Assembly (NCBI RefSeq): GCF_021245735.1
Contig: NZ_JAJISB010000001.1
Location: 434,001 to 498,000, forward strand
Direction: 5' to 3'
From: Brevibacillus daliensis
GTDB taxonomy: Bacteria; Bacillota; Bacilli; Brevibacillales; Brevibacillaceae
Length of the DNA stretch: 64,000 nucleotides
Position numbers and translations under genes: made by a program. Under the pieces are notes generated by a model. The model did no database searches and was not told the DNA's origin. It was given only the letters and a program-made list of their open reading frames with translations. The first letter of the stretch is position 1; each line of letters starts with the position of its first letter. Of this stretch, positions 32,926-41,356 are shown in pieces.

Positions 32926-33803
32926 CCCATGCTTATCAAGCTGGCAGCATGTTAGAAGAAACAGCATTGCAAAACATTAGTTTTTCACTTGATTCTGGTA
33001 GCTTCACTGCCCTGATTGGTCCAAGTGGATCAGGTAAATCAACCTTGATTCAACATTGCAACGGGCTGTTATTGCCAACAAGTGGACAAGTACATGTGAT
33101 GGATTTCACTCTTGAACCGAATCAAAAGACAAAAGGACTCCGTGAACTACGTAAGCGTATTGGGCTCGTCTTTCAATTTCCAGAACATCAACTTTTTGCT
33201 GAGACCGTTGAACAAGAGATTACTTTTGGGCCGAAAAACTTTGGTGCAACCAAAGAGGAAGCTCTTGGTCTTGCAAAACAAGCATTGCATCAACTGGACC
33301 TGGATGAATCCATTTTAAATAAAAATCCTTTTCAGCTAAGCGGTGGACAGATGAGGAAAGTTGCCATTGCTTCTATTCTTGCGATGGACCCAGATATTCT
33401 TATTCTGGATGAGCCTACCGCAACGCTTGATCCTGTCAGCAGACGAGAACTGTTATCACTCTTACATCGTCTTTGCAAGGAACAAGGAAAAACTATTTTA
33501 CTTGTTACCCATCGGCTAGATGAAGTTCTAGCTTATGCTGACAAGGTGATGGTGTTAAAAGATGGTCGCCTTGCCTTTCATGGCACAACTGAGGAGTTAT
33601 CTAATCAATCTTCCATGTTTAGCGATTTAAGGATTCGAATTCCTTCCATGCTCCGTCTTCAGCAAGCCTATCGCCGAAGATTTCCTGGACATCCTCTGCC
33701 GACTGATCAATCTGCCGAGGGCTGGGCCAAGCATCTCGGAGAACAGATAGCGTTATGCAAGATGAGCAATGGTAAGGAAGAAGCAGGTGAAGAGTTATGC
33801 TAG
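32901..33803 (+). CDS. ecfA2: ECF transporter ATPase EcfA2
   Basis: 300-aa partner ATPase: Walker A GPSGSGKST, Q-loop FQFPEHQLFAETV (the EcfA2 form), signature LSGGQMRKV, Walker B LILDEPTATLDP. GGAGGAA precedes the ATG. Forms a heterodimer with EcfA1 and couples to EcfT; overlaps ecfT by 7 bp. Confidence 0.92.
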   Translation: MAIVFHNVTHAYQAGSMLEETALQNISFSLDSGSFTALIGPSGSGKSTLIQHCNGLLLPTSGQVHVMDFTLEPNQKTKGLRELRKRIGLVFQFPEHQLFAETVEQEITFGPKNFGATKEEALGLAKQALHQLDLDESILNKNPFQLSGGQMRKVAIASILAMDPDILILDEPTATLDPVSRRELLSLLHRLCKEQGKTILLVTHRLDEVLAYADKVMVLKDGRLAFHGTTEELSNQSSMFSDLRIRIPSMLRLQQAYRRRFPGHPLPTDQSAEGWAKHLGEQIALCKMSNGKEEAGEELC

Positions 33804-34594
33804 TAGACAAAGTTATGTTCGGAAGGTATATCAAAACGGATTCATGGTTGCATAAAATGGACCCCAGAGCAAAGATAACGAGCATGTTCCTCTTTGTAGT
33901 GATCATTATGATAGCTCACTCATTATGGGACTTGCTTCTTGTTACATCCTTTGCCATTGCGATCATGGCGAGCAGCAAGATTCCTGCTTCGTTTTTTGTC
34001 AAGGCAGTACGGCCTCTTCGATTTTTAATCCTGTTTCTGTTCTTATTCCAGCTATTCTTTCATAACCAAGGTGAATTGCTGGTTGAGCTTGGTCCTATTT
34101 CTATTTATCGTGGAGGGATTTTATTAGCGTTCTTAACCGCTTGGCGAATGATCTTGCTGATATCGTTTACGTCCCTATTAACCTTTACGACTGCTCCCCT
34201 TACGCTAACGAAAGGTGTAGAGGGTATCTTGGAACCATTTCGTTTTCTTGGGGTCTCACCTGAACGATTGGGGCTTATGATCAGCATATCGCTTCGTTTT
34301 ATTCCGACTATTTTTGAAGAGACGCAAAAAATCTTAAAGGCGCAGGCCTCACGTGGCGCAGAACTATCTGACCTTCCCTGGAAAGAAAAGGGGAAGATGC
34401 TCATGTCTCTACTAGTTCCCGTTACGGTTGGCGCTTTTCGACGCGCTGAAGATCTTGTTAACTCCATGGAAGCCCGCGGCTTTGTTTTAGGTGCGCCAAG
34501 GAGTCAATATGAAACACTTACCTGGAAGGTAACTGATACGGTCTTTTTAAGTTTATTTTTTGCGATTGGACTGGCTACCCTACTTATTATCTAA
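33797..34594 (+). CDS. ecfT: ECF transporter transmembrane protein EcfT
   Basis: 265-aa membrane protein with five predicted helices and the two coupling-helix motifs AQASRGAEL and SMEARGFVLG (canonical A-R-G forms). The N-terminus FGRYIKTDSWLHKMDPRAKI is the standard EcfT opening. No RibU/FmnA-type S-component follows; the only candidate in the operon is the EetB-like protein. Confidence 0.92.
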   Translation: MLVDKVMFGRYIKTDSWLHKMDPRAKITSMFLFVVIIMIAHSLWDLLLVTSFAIAIMASSKIPASFFVKAVRPLRFLILFLFLFQLFFHNQGELLVELGPISIYRGGILLAFLTAWRMILLISFTSLLTFTTAPLTLTKGVEGILEPFRFLGVSPERLGLMISISLRFIPTIFEETQKILKAQASRGAELSDLPWKEKGKMLMSLLVPVTVGAFRRAEDLVNSMEARGFVLGAPRSQYETLTWKVTDTVFLSLFFAIGLATLLII

Positions 34595-34611
34595 CTGGAG
34601 GTATTACAGAT

Positions 34612-36537
34612 ATGGCACGTTTTTTTAATGGAAAAGAAGTGGAATTGCTTGCTCCCGCAGGTACTTTTGAAATCTTCCAAACTATAGTTGAAACAAATTG
34701 TGACGCCATTTATCTGGGCGGTCCTGTGCTGAATATGCGTATGATGCGTAAAGGTTATAACCTGTCCCACGAAGAACTGGAGATGGCAGTCAAAATTGCC
34801 CACGATCATGGAAAACGCCTATTTGTAACAGTAAACAATCTATTCGATGAATCGGAAATCGAAGAAGCAAGAGAATATTTACGGTTCCTGGAAAAAGTGA
34901 AGCCAGATGCCATTCTCGTACAAGATATGGCAGTCTTCCCGTTACTTCAGGAAGAGAATATAACGGTCCCACTTCACTCTTCCGTTATGATGAACGTTCA
35001 TAACGTGGAAATGGTGGAAGCCTTGAAAACCCTTGGTGTAGTACGTGTTGTTACCTCACGTGAAATGGATTTAAAAACTGCTAAACACCTACACGACACT
35101 ACTGGTATGGAACTGGAATACTTCATGCACGGTGATATGTGTACGGTACATGGAGCTAACTGCTTATATAGCTCTATGCTGTTTGGTAATAGCAGCAACC
35201 GCGGAAGATGCATGAAGCCTTGCCGTTGGGAATATCGAGTGAAAAAAGATGGGTATGTCTTCCCTACTGAATATCCGCTTGCTGCAAAAGACATGTACAT
35301 GTATGAACACATTCCAGAACTGATTGAAGCTGGCGTTACTTCTTTCAAAATTGAAGGACGTATGCGTGACAAAGAATTCCTCGTGTCACTGATTAACAGC
35401 TACGGTGACGCAATTGACCGTTACATCGATGATCCAATTGGCTTTGATCGTCAAAAAGATAAAGAATACCTATTTGATAATCGTAAGCGTGATTTCAGTA
35501 CAGGCTATGCTTTTGGTCAGCCAGGTCTGGATTATATCAATCGTCGTTATGAAGGAACAGGCAAGTTTTACAGTACAGGTAAAGTATTCAGTACCCCAAC
35601 AACGGAACGTGAAATTACAGAAGAACGGATTCAGATTCTTGAAAGAGCCATCACTCCAAAAGATGCGCCCATACAAACAAAAGGTGAGCTAAGTGTCCGT
35701 GTAAATAATATGGAGCAAGCGGAGATGGCAATTACAGAAGGCGTTGAAAACATTTACCTTGCGGGTGATGTATTCTTGCCAGACTTGCCGTTTACCAAAC
35801 AACAAATTCGTCAGCTTACAGAGATAAAAGGGAACTCCAAGATCTATCTAGGCATGCCACGTATGATGTTTGGATTACAATTTGACCAATATAGTCAATA
35901 CCTGGCTAATATGAATGGGGAACTAGATGGTTTACTCGTTACAAACATTGGAGCCATGCATCATTTCCAAAAGTATGAACTTCCTATGGTAGCAGATCTC
36001 TCTCTCAATCTGTTTAATCACAAAGCTGTTGAACTGTATCAACAATTTGGACTAAACAGAGCACTAGCATCTGTTGAGCTAAAAGCAGACAAATTGAACT
36101 CATTTATCCACCAATCTCCATTGCCTGTAGAAATTGTGGTTCACGGGACTCCTGTTGTCATGTATCTTGAACATGATCTATACGAGAACATTAACCAATG
36201 GCAGCCAATTGCTGAAGAAAATAATAAATATGTTGATAATAAATATCTCGTGCTCTTAACAGATAAGGGTGAGAATCCAGTATACATGGATCAGTTTGGT
36301 CGCAATCACTTAACTACTGGAAAGGAATTATGCTTGCTTCCTATCCTGAAACCTTTGCTCGATGCTGGAGTAAGTCATTTCCGAATCGAAGGAGCAACTT
36401 ATAAAACCGAACAATTGCAAACCATTATTCGCTCATATCAAAAAGCTCTTGCTAATCCAGATCAAGCAAAAGCACAGTTTGATCAGCTCTCCCCTGTCTC
36501 AGCAGGCTTCACATTTGGGACACTATCATTTGAATAA
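34612..36537 (+). CDS. Peptidase U32-family protein (Fe-S)
   Basis: 641-aa protein of the U32 group: LAPAGTFEIFQTIVETNCDAIYLGG at the N-terminus and the cysteine cluster MCTVHGANC...GRCMKPC (about 178-204), a [4Fe-4S] site in UbiU/UbiV/RlhA-type members, followed by a DUF3656-like C-terminal half. U32 proteins act in RNA hydroxylation or O2-independent quinone hydroxylation; its place beside quinone genes hints at the latter, but this is inference. GGAGGT precedes the ATG. Confidence 0.85.
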   Translation: MARFFNGKEVELLAPAGTFEIFQTIVETNCDAIYLGGPVLNMRMMRKGYNLSHEELEMAVKIAHDHGKRLFVTVNNLFDESEIEEAREYLRFLEKVKPDAILVQDMAVFPLLQEENITVPLHSSVMMNVHNVEMVEALKTLGVVRVVTSREMDLKTAKHLHDTTGMELEYFMHGDMCTVHGANCLYSSMLFGNSSNRGRCMKPCRWEYRVKKDGYVFPTEYPLAAKDMYMYEHIPELIEAGVTSFKIEGRMRDKEFLVSLINSYGDAIDRYIDDPIGFDRQKDKEYLFDNRKRDFSTGYAFGQPGLDYINRRYEGTGKFYSTGKVFSTPTTEREITEERIQILERAITPKDAPIQTKGELSVRVNNMEQAEMAITEGVENIYLAGDVFLPDLPFTKQQIRQLTEIKGNSKIYLGMPRMMFGLQFDQYSQYLANMNGELDGLLVTNIGAMHHFQKYELPMVADLSLNLFNHKAVELYQQFGLNRALASVELKADKLNSFIHQSPLPVEIVVHGTPVVMYLEHDLYENINQWQPIAEENNKYVDNKYLVLLTDKGENPVYMDQFGRNHLTTGKELCLLPILKPLLDAGVSHFRIEGATYKTEQLQTIIRSYQKALANPDQAKAQFDQLSPVSAGFTFGTLSFE

Positions 36538-36558
36538 GGGAAGGGGATCACGATAAAT

Positions 36559-37830
36559 ATGACAACTTTTCTTGGAGCAGAAGCCATTTTAGAAAAAAGA
36601 AAATCTTATTTTTATCCTTGTACGGCACACTTCTACAAAAATCCCCCGCAATTTGTACGCGGGGAAATGCAATACTTGTTTGATGAGTCTGGCAAAACAT
36701 ATACTGACTTTTTCTCTGGTGTTTCTGTTGTTGCCTGCGGACACTGCAATCCGGTAATTACAGAGGCTACCCGAAAGCAACTGGAAACACTTCAGCATAC
36801 CTGCAATATTTATCTAACCGAACCAAATGTAGAGCTGGCAGAAAAAATGGCAGAAGTGTTGCCTGGAGACTTGAATCGTACGTTTTTTGTTAACAGTGGA
36901 TCGGAAGCAAACGAGGGTGCTCTTACCCTCGCTCGCTTCGCTACGGGAAAAAAAGAATTTATTGCCTTTGAATATGGCCTGCATGGCCGTACATTCCTGA
37001 CGATGAGCGTCACAGGAATTCCTATGTGGAGATCTGATAATTATCTGGATGAAGGCGTAACGTTCATCCCTCGTCCATTCGACCTTAAGCTCGGTGAAGA
37101 AGAGGCAGCAAAACGCTCTCTGGATGCTTTACGCAAGGTCTTAGAAGAAAAAGGCGACCAAATTGCTGCCATGATTGCTGAGCCGATTCAAGGGAATGGC
37201 GGTATTATTTCTCCTCCACTCTGGTACTTCCAACAAGCGAAAAAACTTCTTGAAGCATATAACGTTCTGTTGATTATTGATGAAGTACAAACTGGATTTG
37301 GACGCACAGGTAAAATGTTTGCCATAGAGCATTACGGGATTGTTCCTGATATTATGACGATGGCAAAAGCTTTGGGGAACGGTATTCCTATTGCTGCTTT
37401 TGCCACAACGGATGAAATCGCTGCTCATTATAATCGACCTTCCGCATCTACATTAGGCGGAAACCCTGTCTCTGCTGTAACAGCATTAGCTGTCCTCTCC
37501 TACATCCAGAATGAAAACCTGGTTGAGAGAGCCAGTAAGCTTGGTAACATGTTTCAGAAGGGCTTACGTGAGCTTCAGACAATGTTTACAGCCATTTCAG
37601 ATGTACGTGGTAAGGGTTTAATGATCGCTTGTGAGCTTCATGCCGAAGATCCAGATAGAGGTGCACTACTGGTTGATAAAATCTTGGAAGAAATGAAGGA
37701 ACGTGGCTTTATTATTGGGAAAAATGGAATCGGCCGTAACGTTATTGCATTCCAGCCACCGCTTATTATCACTGAGCAAAATATCACGGAAATGCTGGAT
37801 GCCTTAAAGCAGTCGTTTCAATCCAAGTAA
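36559..37830 (+). CDS. Class III PLP aminotransferase
   Basis: 423-aa fold-I aminotransferase: SGSEANEGALTLAR (PLP phosphate site, about 113-126), IIDEVQTGFGRTG, PLP lysine in MTMAKALGNG and STLGGNPVSAV. Close to the ornithine/GABA/alanine-glyoxylate aminotransferase group; substrate cannot be fixed from sequence. Lies between the U32 and UbiA genes in the operon, where an aminotransferase is not part of known EET loci. Confidence 0.85.
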   Translation: MTTFLGAEAILEKRKSYFYPCTAHFYKNPPQFVRGEMQYLFDESGKTYTDFFSGVSVVACGHCNPVITEATRKQLETLQHTCNIYLTEPNVELAEKMAEVLPGDLNRTFFVNSGSEANEGALTLARFATGKKEFIAFEYGLHGRTFLTMSVTGIPMWRSDNYLDEGVTFIPRPFDLKLGEEEAAKRSLDALRKVLEEKGDQIAAMIAEPIQGNGGIISPPLWYFQQAKKLLEAYNVLLIIDEVQTGFGRTGKMFAIEHYGIVPDIMTMAKALGNGIPIAAFATTDEIAAHYNRPSASTLGGNPVSAVTALAVLSYIQNENLVERASKLGNMFQKGLRELQTMFTAISDVRGKGLMIACELHAEDPDRGALLVDKILEEMKERGFIIGKNGIGRNVIAFQPPLIITEQNITEMLDALKQSFQSK

Positions 37831-37898
37831 CGACTAAACCTGTGTCATACAAGTAATACCTGTTGTACTTGTGTATTTTTTCAAGGAGGGAAACGTTT

Positions 37899-38768
37899 TT
37901 GAGACTCATCTTACAAAAAACCAGATTGTTCGGCGAGCTTGTGATGTTCTCCCATACCCTCTTCTCTCTGCCCTTTGCCATCATTGCGATGGTATGGGCA
38001 GCGGGAGGTATGGCTTCAAGTCACGTCTTAATCTGGTCGCTCATCGCACTAGTTGCAGCCAGGAACGGTGCAAATGCCTTTAACCGCCTGGTAGATAAAG
38101 AATTTGATGAGAAGAATCCACGCACGAGCCATCGCCATCTGCCACAGCGATTGTTACAGGATAAAGAAGTGATTCTTTTTATTGTGATCAACTATACAGT
38201 ACTAATTTTTGCCGCTTATATGCTTAACCCGCTTTGTTTTGCTTTATCACCAATCGCCATTTTGTTAATTTCTTCCTATTCTTATACGAAGCGTTTCACC
38301 TGGCTTTGCCACCTGTATCTTGGCTTTACGATCGCTTCTGCTCCGATTGGTGCTTGGTTTGCGGTTACAGGTCAGTTTGACTTTGTGCCATTTGTGTTAG
38401 GTACAATTGTGATGCTATGGATTGCAGGATTTGATATCATTTATGCGACGCAGGATATTGAATTTGATCGGGAAACAGGCCTTTGGTCTGTTCCTAGCTA
38501 TTTCGGCTTAACAAAGTCACTGTGGATTGCCCGCGGACTTCATTTTATTATGGTTCTCTTGTTACTTTTCCTGTACTTTTATCAAGATTTAGGGTTCATT
38601 TATCTATTCGGAATTGGTGTTTCTATTATCCTATTGCTTACTGAACATAAGATCATCAGACCATCAAACCGAAAAACGATGAAAATTGCTTCCTATAAGT
38701 TGAACCAAGTGATAAGTATGGTGATACTTGCGTGTACGCTTATTGATTTTTATGTGACTCGTATGTAG
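37899..38768 (+). CDS. UbiA-family prenyltransferase (MqnP/DmkA-like)
   Basis: Membrane enzyme attaching a polyprenyl chain to an aromatic acid in (demethyl)menaquinone synthesis. The 289-aa protein has the two Asp motifs NAFNRLVDKEFDEKNPRT (about 64-80) and DIIYATQDIEFDRETG (about 180-195) and eight to nine helices. The start is TTG at 37899, set by AAGGAGGG eight bases upstream. The sequence style matches the 4-hydroxybenzoate-type branch used as MqnP in the futalosine route, consistent with mqnC at 44497. In EET loci the equivalent gene is dmkA. Confidence 0.87.
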   Translation: MRLILQKTRLFGELVMFSHTLFSLPFAIIAMVWAAGGMASSHVLIWSLIALVAARNGANAFNRLVDKEFDEKNPRTSHRHLPQRLLQDKEVILFIVINYTVLIFAAYMLNPLCFALSPIAILLISSYSYTKRFTWLCHLYLGFTIASAPIGAWFAVTGQFDFVPFVLGTIVMLWIAGFDIIYATQDIEFDRETGLWSVPSYFGLTKSLWIARGLHFIMVLLLLFLYFYQDLGFIYLFGIGVSIILLLTEHKIIRPSNRKTMKIASYKLNQVISMVILACTLIDFYVTRM

Positions 38769-38802
38769 GAAAATATATAAATCGGATATAGCAACGAATG
38801 TG

Positions 38803-38840
38803 AAAGCCCGCAGCTACTTGAATAGTAACTGCGGGCTCTT
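38803..38840. terminator. Bidirectional terminator between the UbiA and NUDIX genes
   Basis: AGCCCGCAG / CTGCGGGCT hairpin with a T-rich tail on the plus strand; ends the plus-strand EET operon. Confidence 0.85.
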
Positions 38841-38847
38841 ATTTTGT

Positions 38848-39315
38848 TTACATATGTAGACTGCTTCCTTTTCTCTTACATAGCTCTCGTAGTATCGGTA
38901 TGCTTGGAGGGCTAATAGGAGTAGGTAGGTTATCCAGTGAAAAAAAGTCAAAATCCAAGCTTTCCTCGTCTATTTGAACCTGTCCTTCGTACTCAGTGGA
39001 AATGAACGTAACATCAACATTATAGACCTCATCTCCATGCGGGTAAGTATAATGTAGTTCCTCACCTGAAAAAACCCCGAACATCTCCATAGTAGTTATG
39101 GTCACCCCAGTTTCTTCAAGGACCTCTCTTTTCGCTGTTTCTTCTAAGCTTTCCCCTAGATCCATGGAACCCCCTGGAAAGCACCAGCAATGATTATCTT
39201 GTCTTTGCAATAACAAGACTTTTCCGGCCAGATCAAGAATAATAACGCTGGAACCACAAAGAAGGAGCGGTTTTTGTCCAATAAGCGATCTCATTTCCTT
39301 AACATATTGAATCAA
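38848..39315 (-). CDS. NUDIX hydrolase
   Basis: 155-aa pyrophosphohydrolase with the Nudix box GGSMDLGESLEETAKREVLEETG (about 62-84), matching GX5EX7REUXEEXGU. Start is TTG at 39315 (MIQYVKEMRSLIGQKP), chosen because GGAGGTG lies ten bases upstream; an open frame extends further up without a ribosome site. Substrate unknown; it may act on a nucleotide such as FAD or NADH in this locus, but that is speculation. Confidence 0.85.
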   Translation of the reverse strand: MIQYVKEMRSLIGQKPLLLCGSSVIILDLAGKVLLLQRQDNHCWCFPGGSMDLGESLEETAKREVLEETGVTITTMEMFGVFSGEELHYTYPHGDEVYNVDVTFISTEYEGQVQIDEESLDFDFFSLDNLPTPISPPSIPILRELCKRKGSSLHM

Positions 39316-39538
39316 TTCTTGCACACCTCCGCTTTCATTTACTACAATCTCAATATAGGAACACAAGTTCTTTAATTGGAATATAAATTGAAAGGTAGCT
39401 GGAATTGATAATACCATATATTAGAAAATTTGTTATAGTTTTAATATTTGATATGCAAAGGGAACAGTTCATAATGTAGAGATTTACGTGATGCTATTAG
39501 GTAAAATATGGGGATTAGGAGGAGGATATGAATAAAAA

Positions 39539-39592
39539 AACGCGGAAATACGACTGCCTCAGCCTTAGAAGCAATTCATTCCGCGTGTAATT
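39539..39592 (-). terminator. Terminator of the polyprenyl synthase operon
   Basis: Minus-strand arms ACGCGGAAT and ATTTCCGCGT with a seven-T tail. Confidence 0.7.
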
Positions 39593-39662
39593 GACATATT
39601 TCTTATGAGCCTTTTTTCTGTGAAAAACGTCTCGACATTTTTCATAACATTGGATATGACCG

Positions 39663-39698
39663 CTTGCGGTCCAACAAAACGGTCATGACCGTTTTGTT
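39663..39698. repeat. 36-bp dispersed palindromic repeat, copy 2
   Basis: Identical over all 36 bases to 5627-5662 and includes the same 26-bp perfect palindrome. It lies 5 bp after the polyprenyl synthase stop codon. Confidence 0.9.
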
Positions 39699-39702
39699 GC
39701 TA

Positions 39703-40689
39703 CTAAAAAACCCGTTTACCAAAATAAGCAAGCAGTATCTCGAGATCTTTGCTAGCACGGAAATCAACCAACTCTTCAGCAATTTTTCTTGCTGCGCTCA
39801 GATATTCTTCAGCAGTTTTATCAACCATATGTAGAATTTTGCTGTTCACTATGTCTGATACAACCTGCCCTATCTCTTCTTGGGTAGAGTTATCATTAAG
39901 CCTTCTCACTTTTGGTGCCAATCTTTCATCTTGTAGGGCATAGAGTACAGGTAAGGTAATGTTTCCATTAGCCAAGTCACTCCCGGCTGGTTTTCCTAAT
40001 ACTGCGGAGGTCTGAATGAAATCTAGCATGTCATCCCGAATCTGAAAAGCCATGCCTAGATGATCTCCAAATTGAGAAAGCTTACATACAACCTCCTCAT
40101 CAGCCTTTGCCAGCTTTGCTCCCACTTCCAGACAACTGGACATAAGGATGGCCGTTTTGTTACGGGTTTTACTTAGATATGTTTCCATAGGTAGATCAAA
40201 ATTGAAACGATTATTCATCTGTTGATACTCACCCAGGCATAATTGAGAAGTTAGTAAGCCTGACAACTCCTTTAAGTAAGAGTTATCTTCTTGTTCCTGT
40301 TCCTGTGCTGCCAGTAGTTCTACTACTCGAGCCATCATATAGTTAGCGGTATATACAGCCGTTTGAACATCTGTTTTAACGTGCAAGGTAGGTTGACCAC
40401 GTCTTGTCTCCGCTTTATCTATCACATCATCATGGATTAAAGAAGCTACATGAATAAATTCAGTCACAGCAGCAAGGCGCAGTACCAGTTTAGGATCTGT
40501 TATTCGACCAAATCGACTGCCTACGATGACCATCATAGGACGCAACCGTTTCCCACCTGCTTCAATCATATGAATGATATTACCTGCTATTCCAAAAAAC
40601 ATAGGCAGATCCAGGTCAGCTTTTATCATCCATGTCATTTCGCGATCTATTTTTTTTAAGTCAATGTCAAGAAGTTCGGCTAACTTCAT
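39703..40689 (-). CDS. Polyprenyl (heptaprenyl) diphosphate synthase, catalytic subunit
   Basis: 328-aa trans-isoprenyl diphosphate synthase making the quinone side chain. It has the first Asp-rich motif HDDVIDKAETRRGQPT (about 91-106), the second FQIRDDMLDF (about 217-226) and GGKRLRPMMV (about 45-54). Small residues before the first motif allow a long chain. AGGTGA precedes the ATG, inside the upstream gene, which overlaps it by 23 bp. Equivalent to DmkB in flavin EET loci; HepT/GerCC of the general pool is the alternative. Confidence 0.88.
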   Translation of the reverse strand: MKLAELLDIDLKKIDREMTWMIKADLDLPMFFGIAGNIIHMIEAGGKRLRPMMVIVGSRFGRITDPKLVLRLAAVTEFIHVASLIHDDVIDKAETRRGQPTLHVKTDVQTAVYTANYMMARVVELLAAQEQEQEDNSYLKELSGLLTSQLCLGEYQQMNNRFNFDLPMETYLSKTRNKTAILMSSCLEVGAKLAKADEEVVCKLSQFGDHLGMAFQIRDDMLDFIQTSAVLGKPAGSDLANGNITLPVLYALQDERLAPKVRRLNDNSTQEEIGQVVSDIVNSKILHMVDKTAEEYLSAARKIAEELVDFRASKDLEILLAYFGKRVF

Positions 40690-41113
40690 AAGTCACCTGT
40701 CTATCTACTTTGTCTACAAAACTTTTCATCTTATTAAGTAACAAACGATCAGTAGGTTTACCCTCAAGCTTTTTAATCTGTATCTGTTTCATCACTGGTG
40801 CAAGATAGAGGACCAGTTCCCTTTCCCCATGATTAAAAGCATACTCATAATAAAAGCTTTGCAAATAGTCACCATCGATAATCTCTTTTGCCAGTTCTGG
40901 ATTTTGATAAGACAGCTTGCTGTGCTTGGCATACGCAGCCGTAAGCAGGGCGTAGCAACCTAGAATCGTCTGTTTTCGCTCATGTGGAAGAGTGGATGAT
41001 TGCAGAAGTGTAGCCATTTCCTCTAACAATCGTGTTTCACCTTTTACTTGCAGGAATGCTTCCGGTGCCAGCTGTTCCTCAATTTGCTGTAAGGTCTCCC
41101 GAATCATTTTCAA
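40667..41113 (-). CDS. Small helical protein, possible heptaprenyl synthase regulatory subunit
   Basis: 148-aa predominantly helical protein beginning MKMIRETLQQIEEQL. TTG start at 41113, preceded by AGGGGATGA at good spacing; the ATG at 41107 is too far from it. It overlaps the catalytic synthase gene by 23 bp, the arrangement of heteromeric prenyl synthases whose small subunit (HepS/HEPPP_synt_1) lacks Asp motifs. At 148 aa it is shorter than HepS (about 250), so the assignment is tentative. Confidence 0.55.
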   Translation of the reverse strand: MKMIRETLQQIEEQLAPEAFLQVKGETRLLEEMATLLQSSTLPHERKQTILGCYALLTAAYAKHSKLSYQNPELAKEIIDGDYLQSFYYEYAFNHGERELVLYLAPVMKQIQIKKLEGKPTDRLLLNKMKSFVDKVDRQVTYEVSRTS

Positions 41114-41356
41114 CAGATATCATCCCCTACTCATTGCTTTCCCGTACCAAACCGTATTTCTATACCCATACTACATATTACATTTTAATATCAATGTTAC
41201 TGTATCGGAGTTGGTTTTGCCAATCCTACGGTTGAATCAAAGTAAAAATATCCGAATGTCGGATAAGAATGTTATACAGTATCTATTCGAATCTGTTAAA
41301 AAAGAGGGGATGTACAACTATGGCACATTCCCCCTCCTCTTTATTGTAATTATCGA

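Noticed and set aside
39530..39592. 20-codon ORF on the plus strand (MNKKTRKYDCLSLRSNSFRV) behind GGAGGAGG
   Set aside because: It lies exactly on the hairpin that serves as minus-strand terminator of the polyprenyl synthase operon, so the coding appearance is probably incidental; kept as a weak possibility only.
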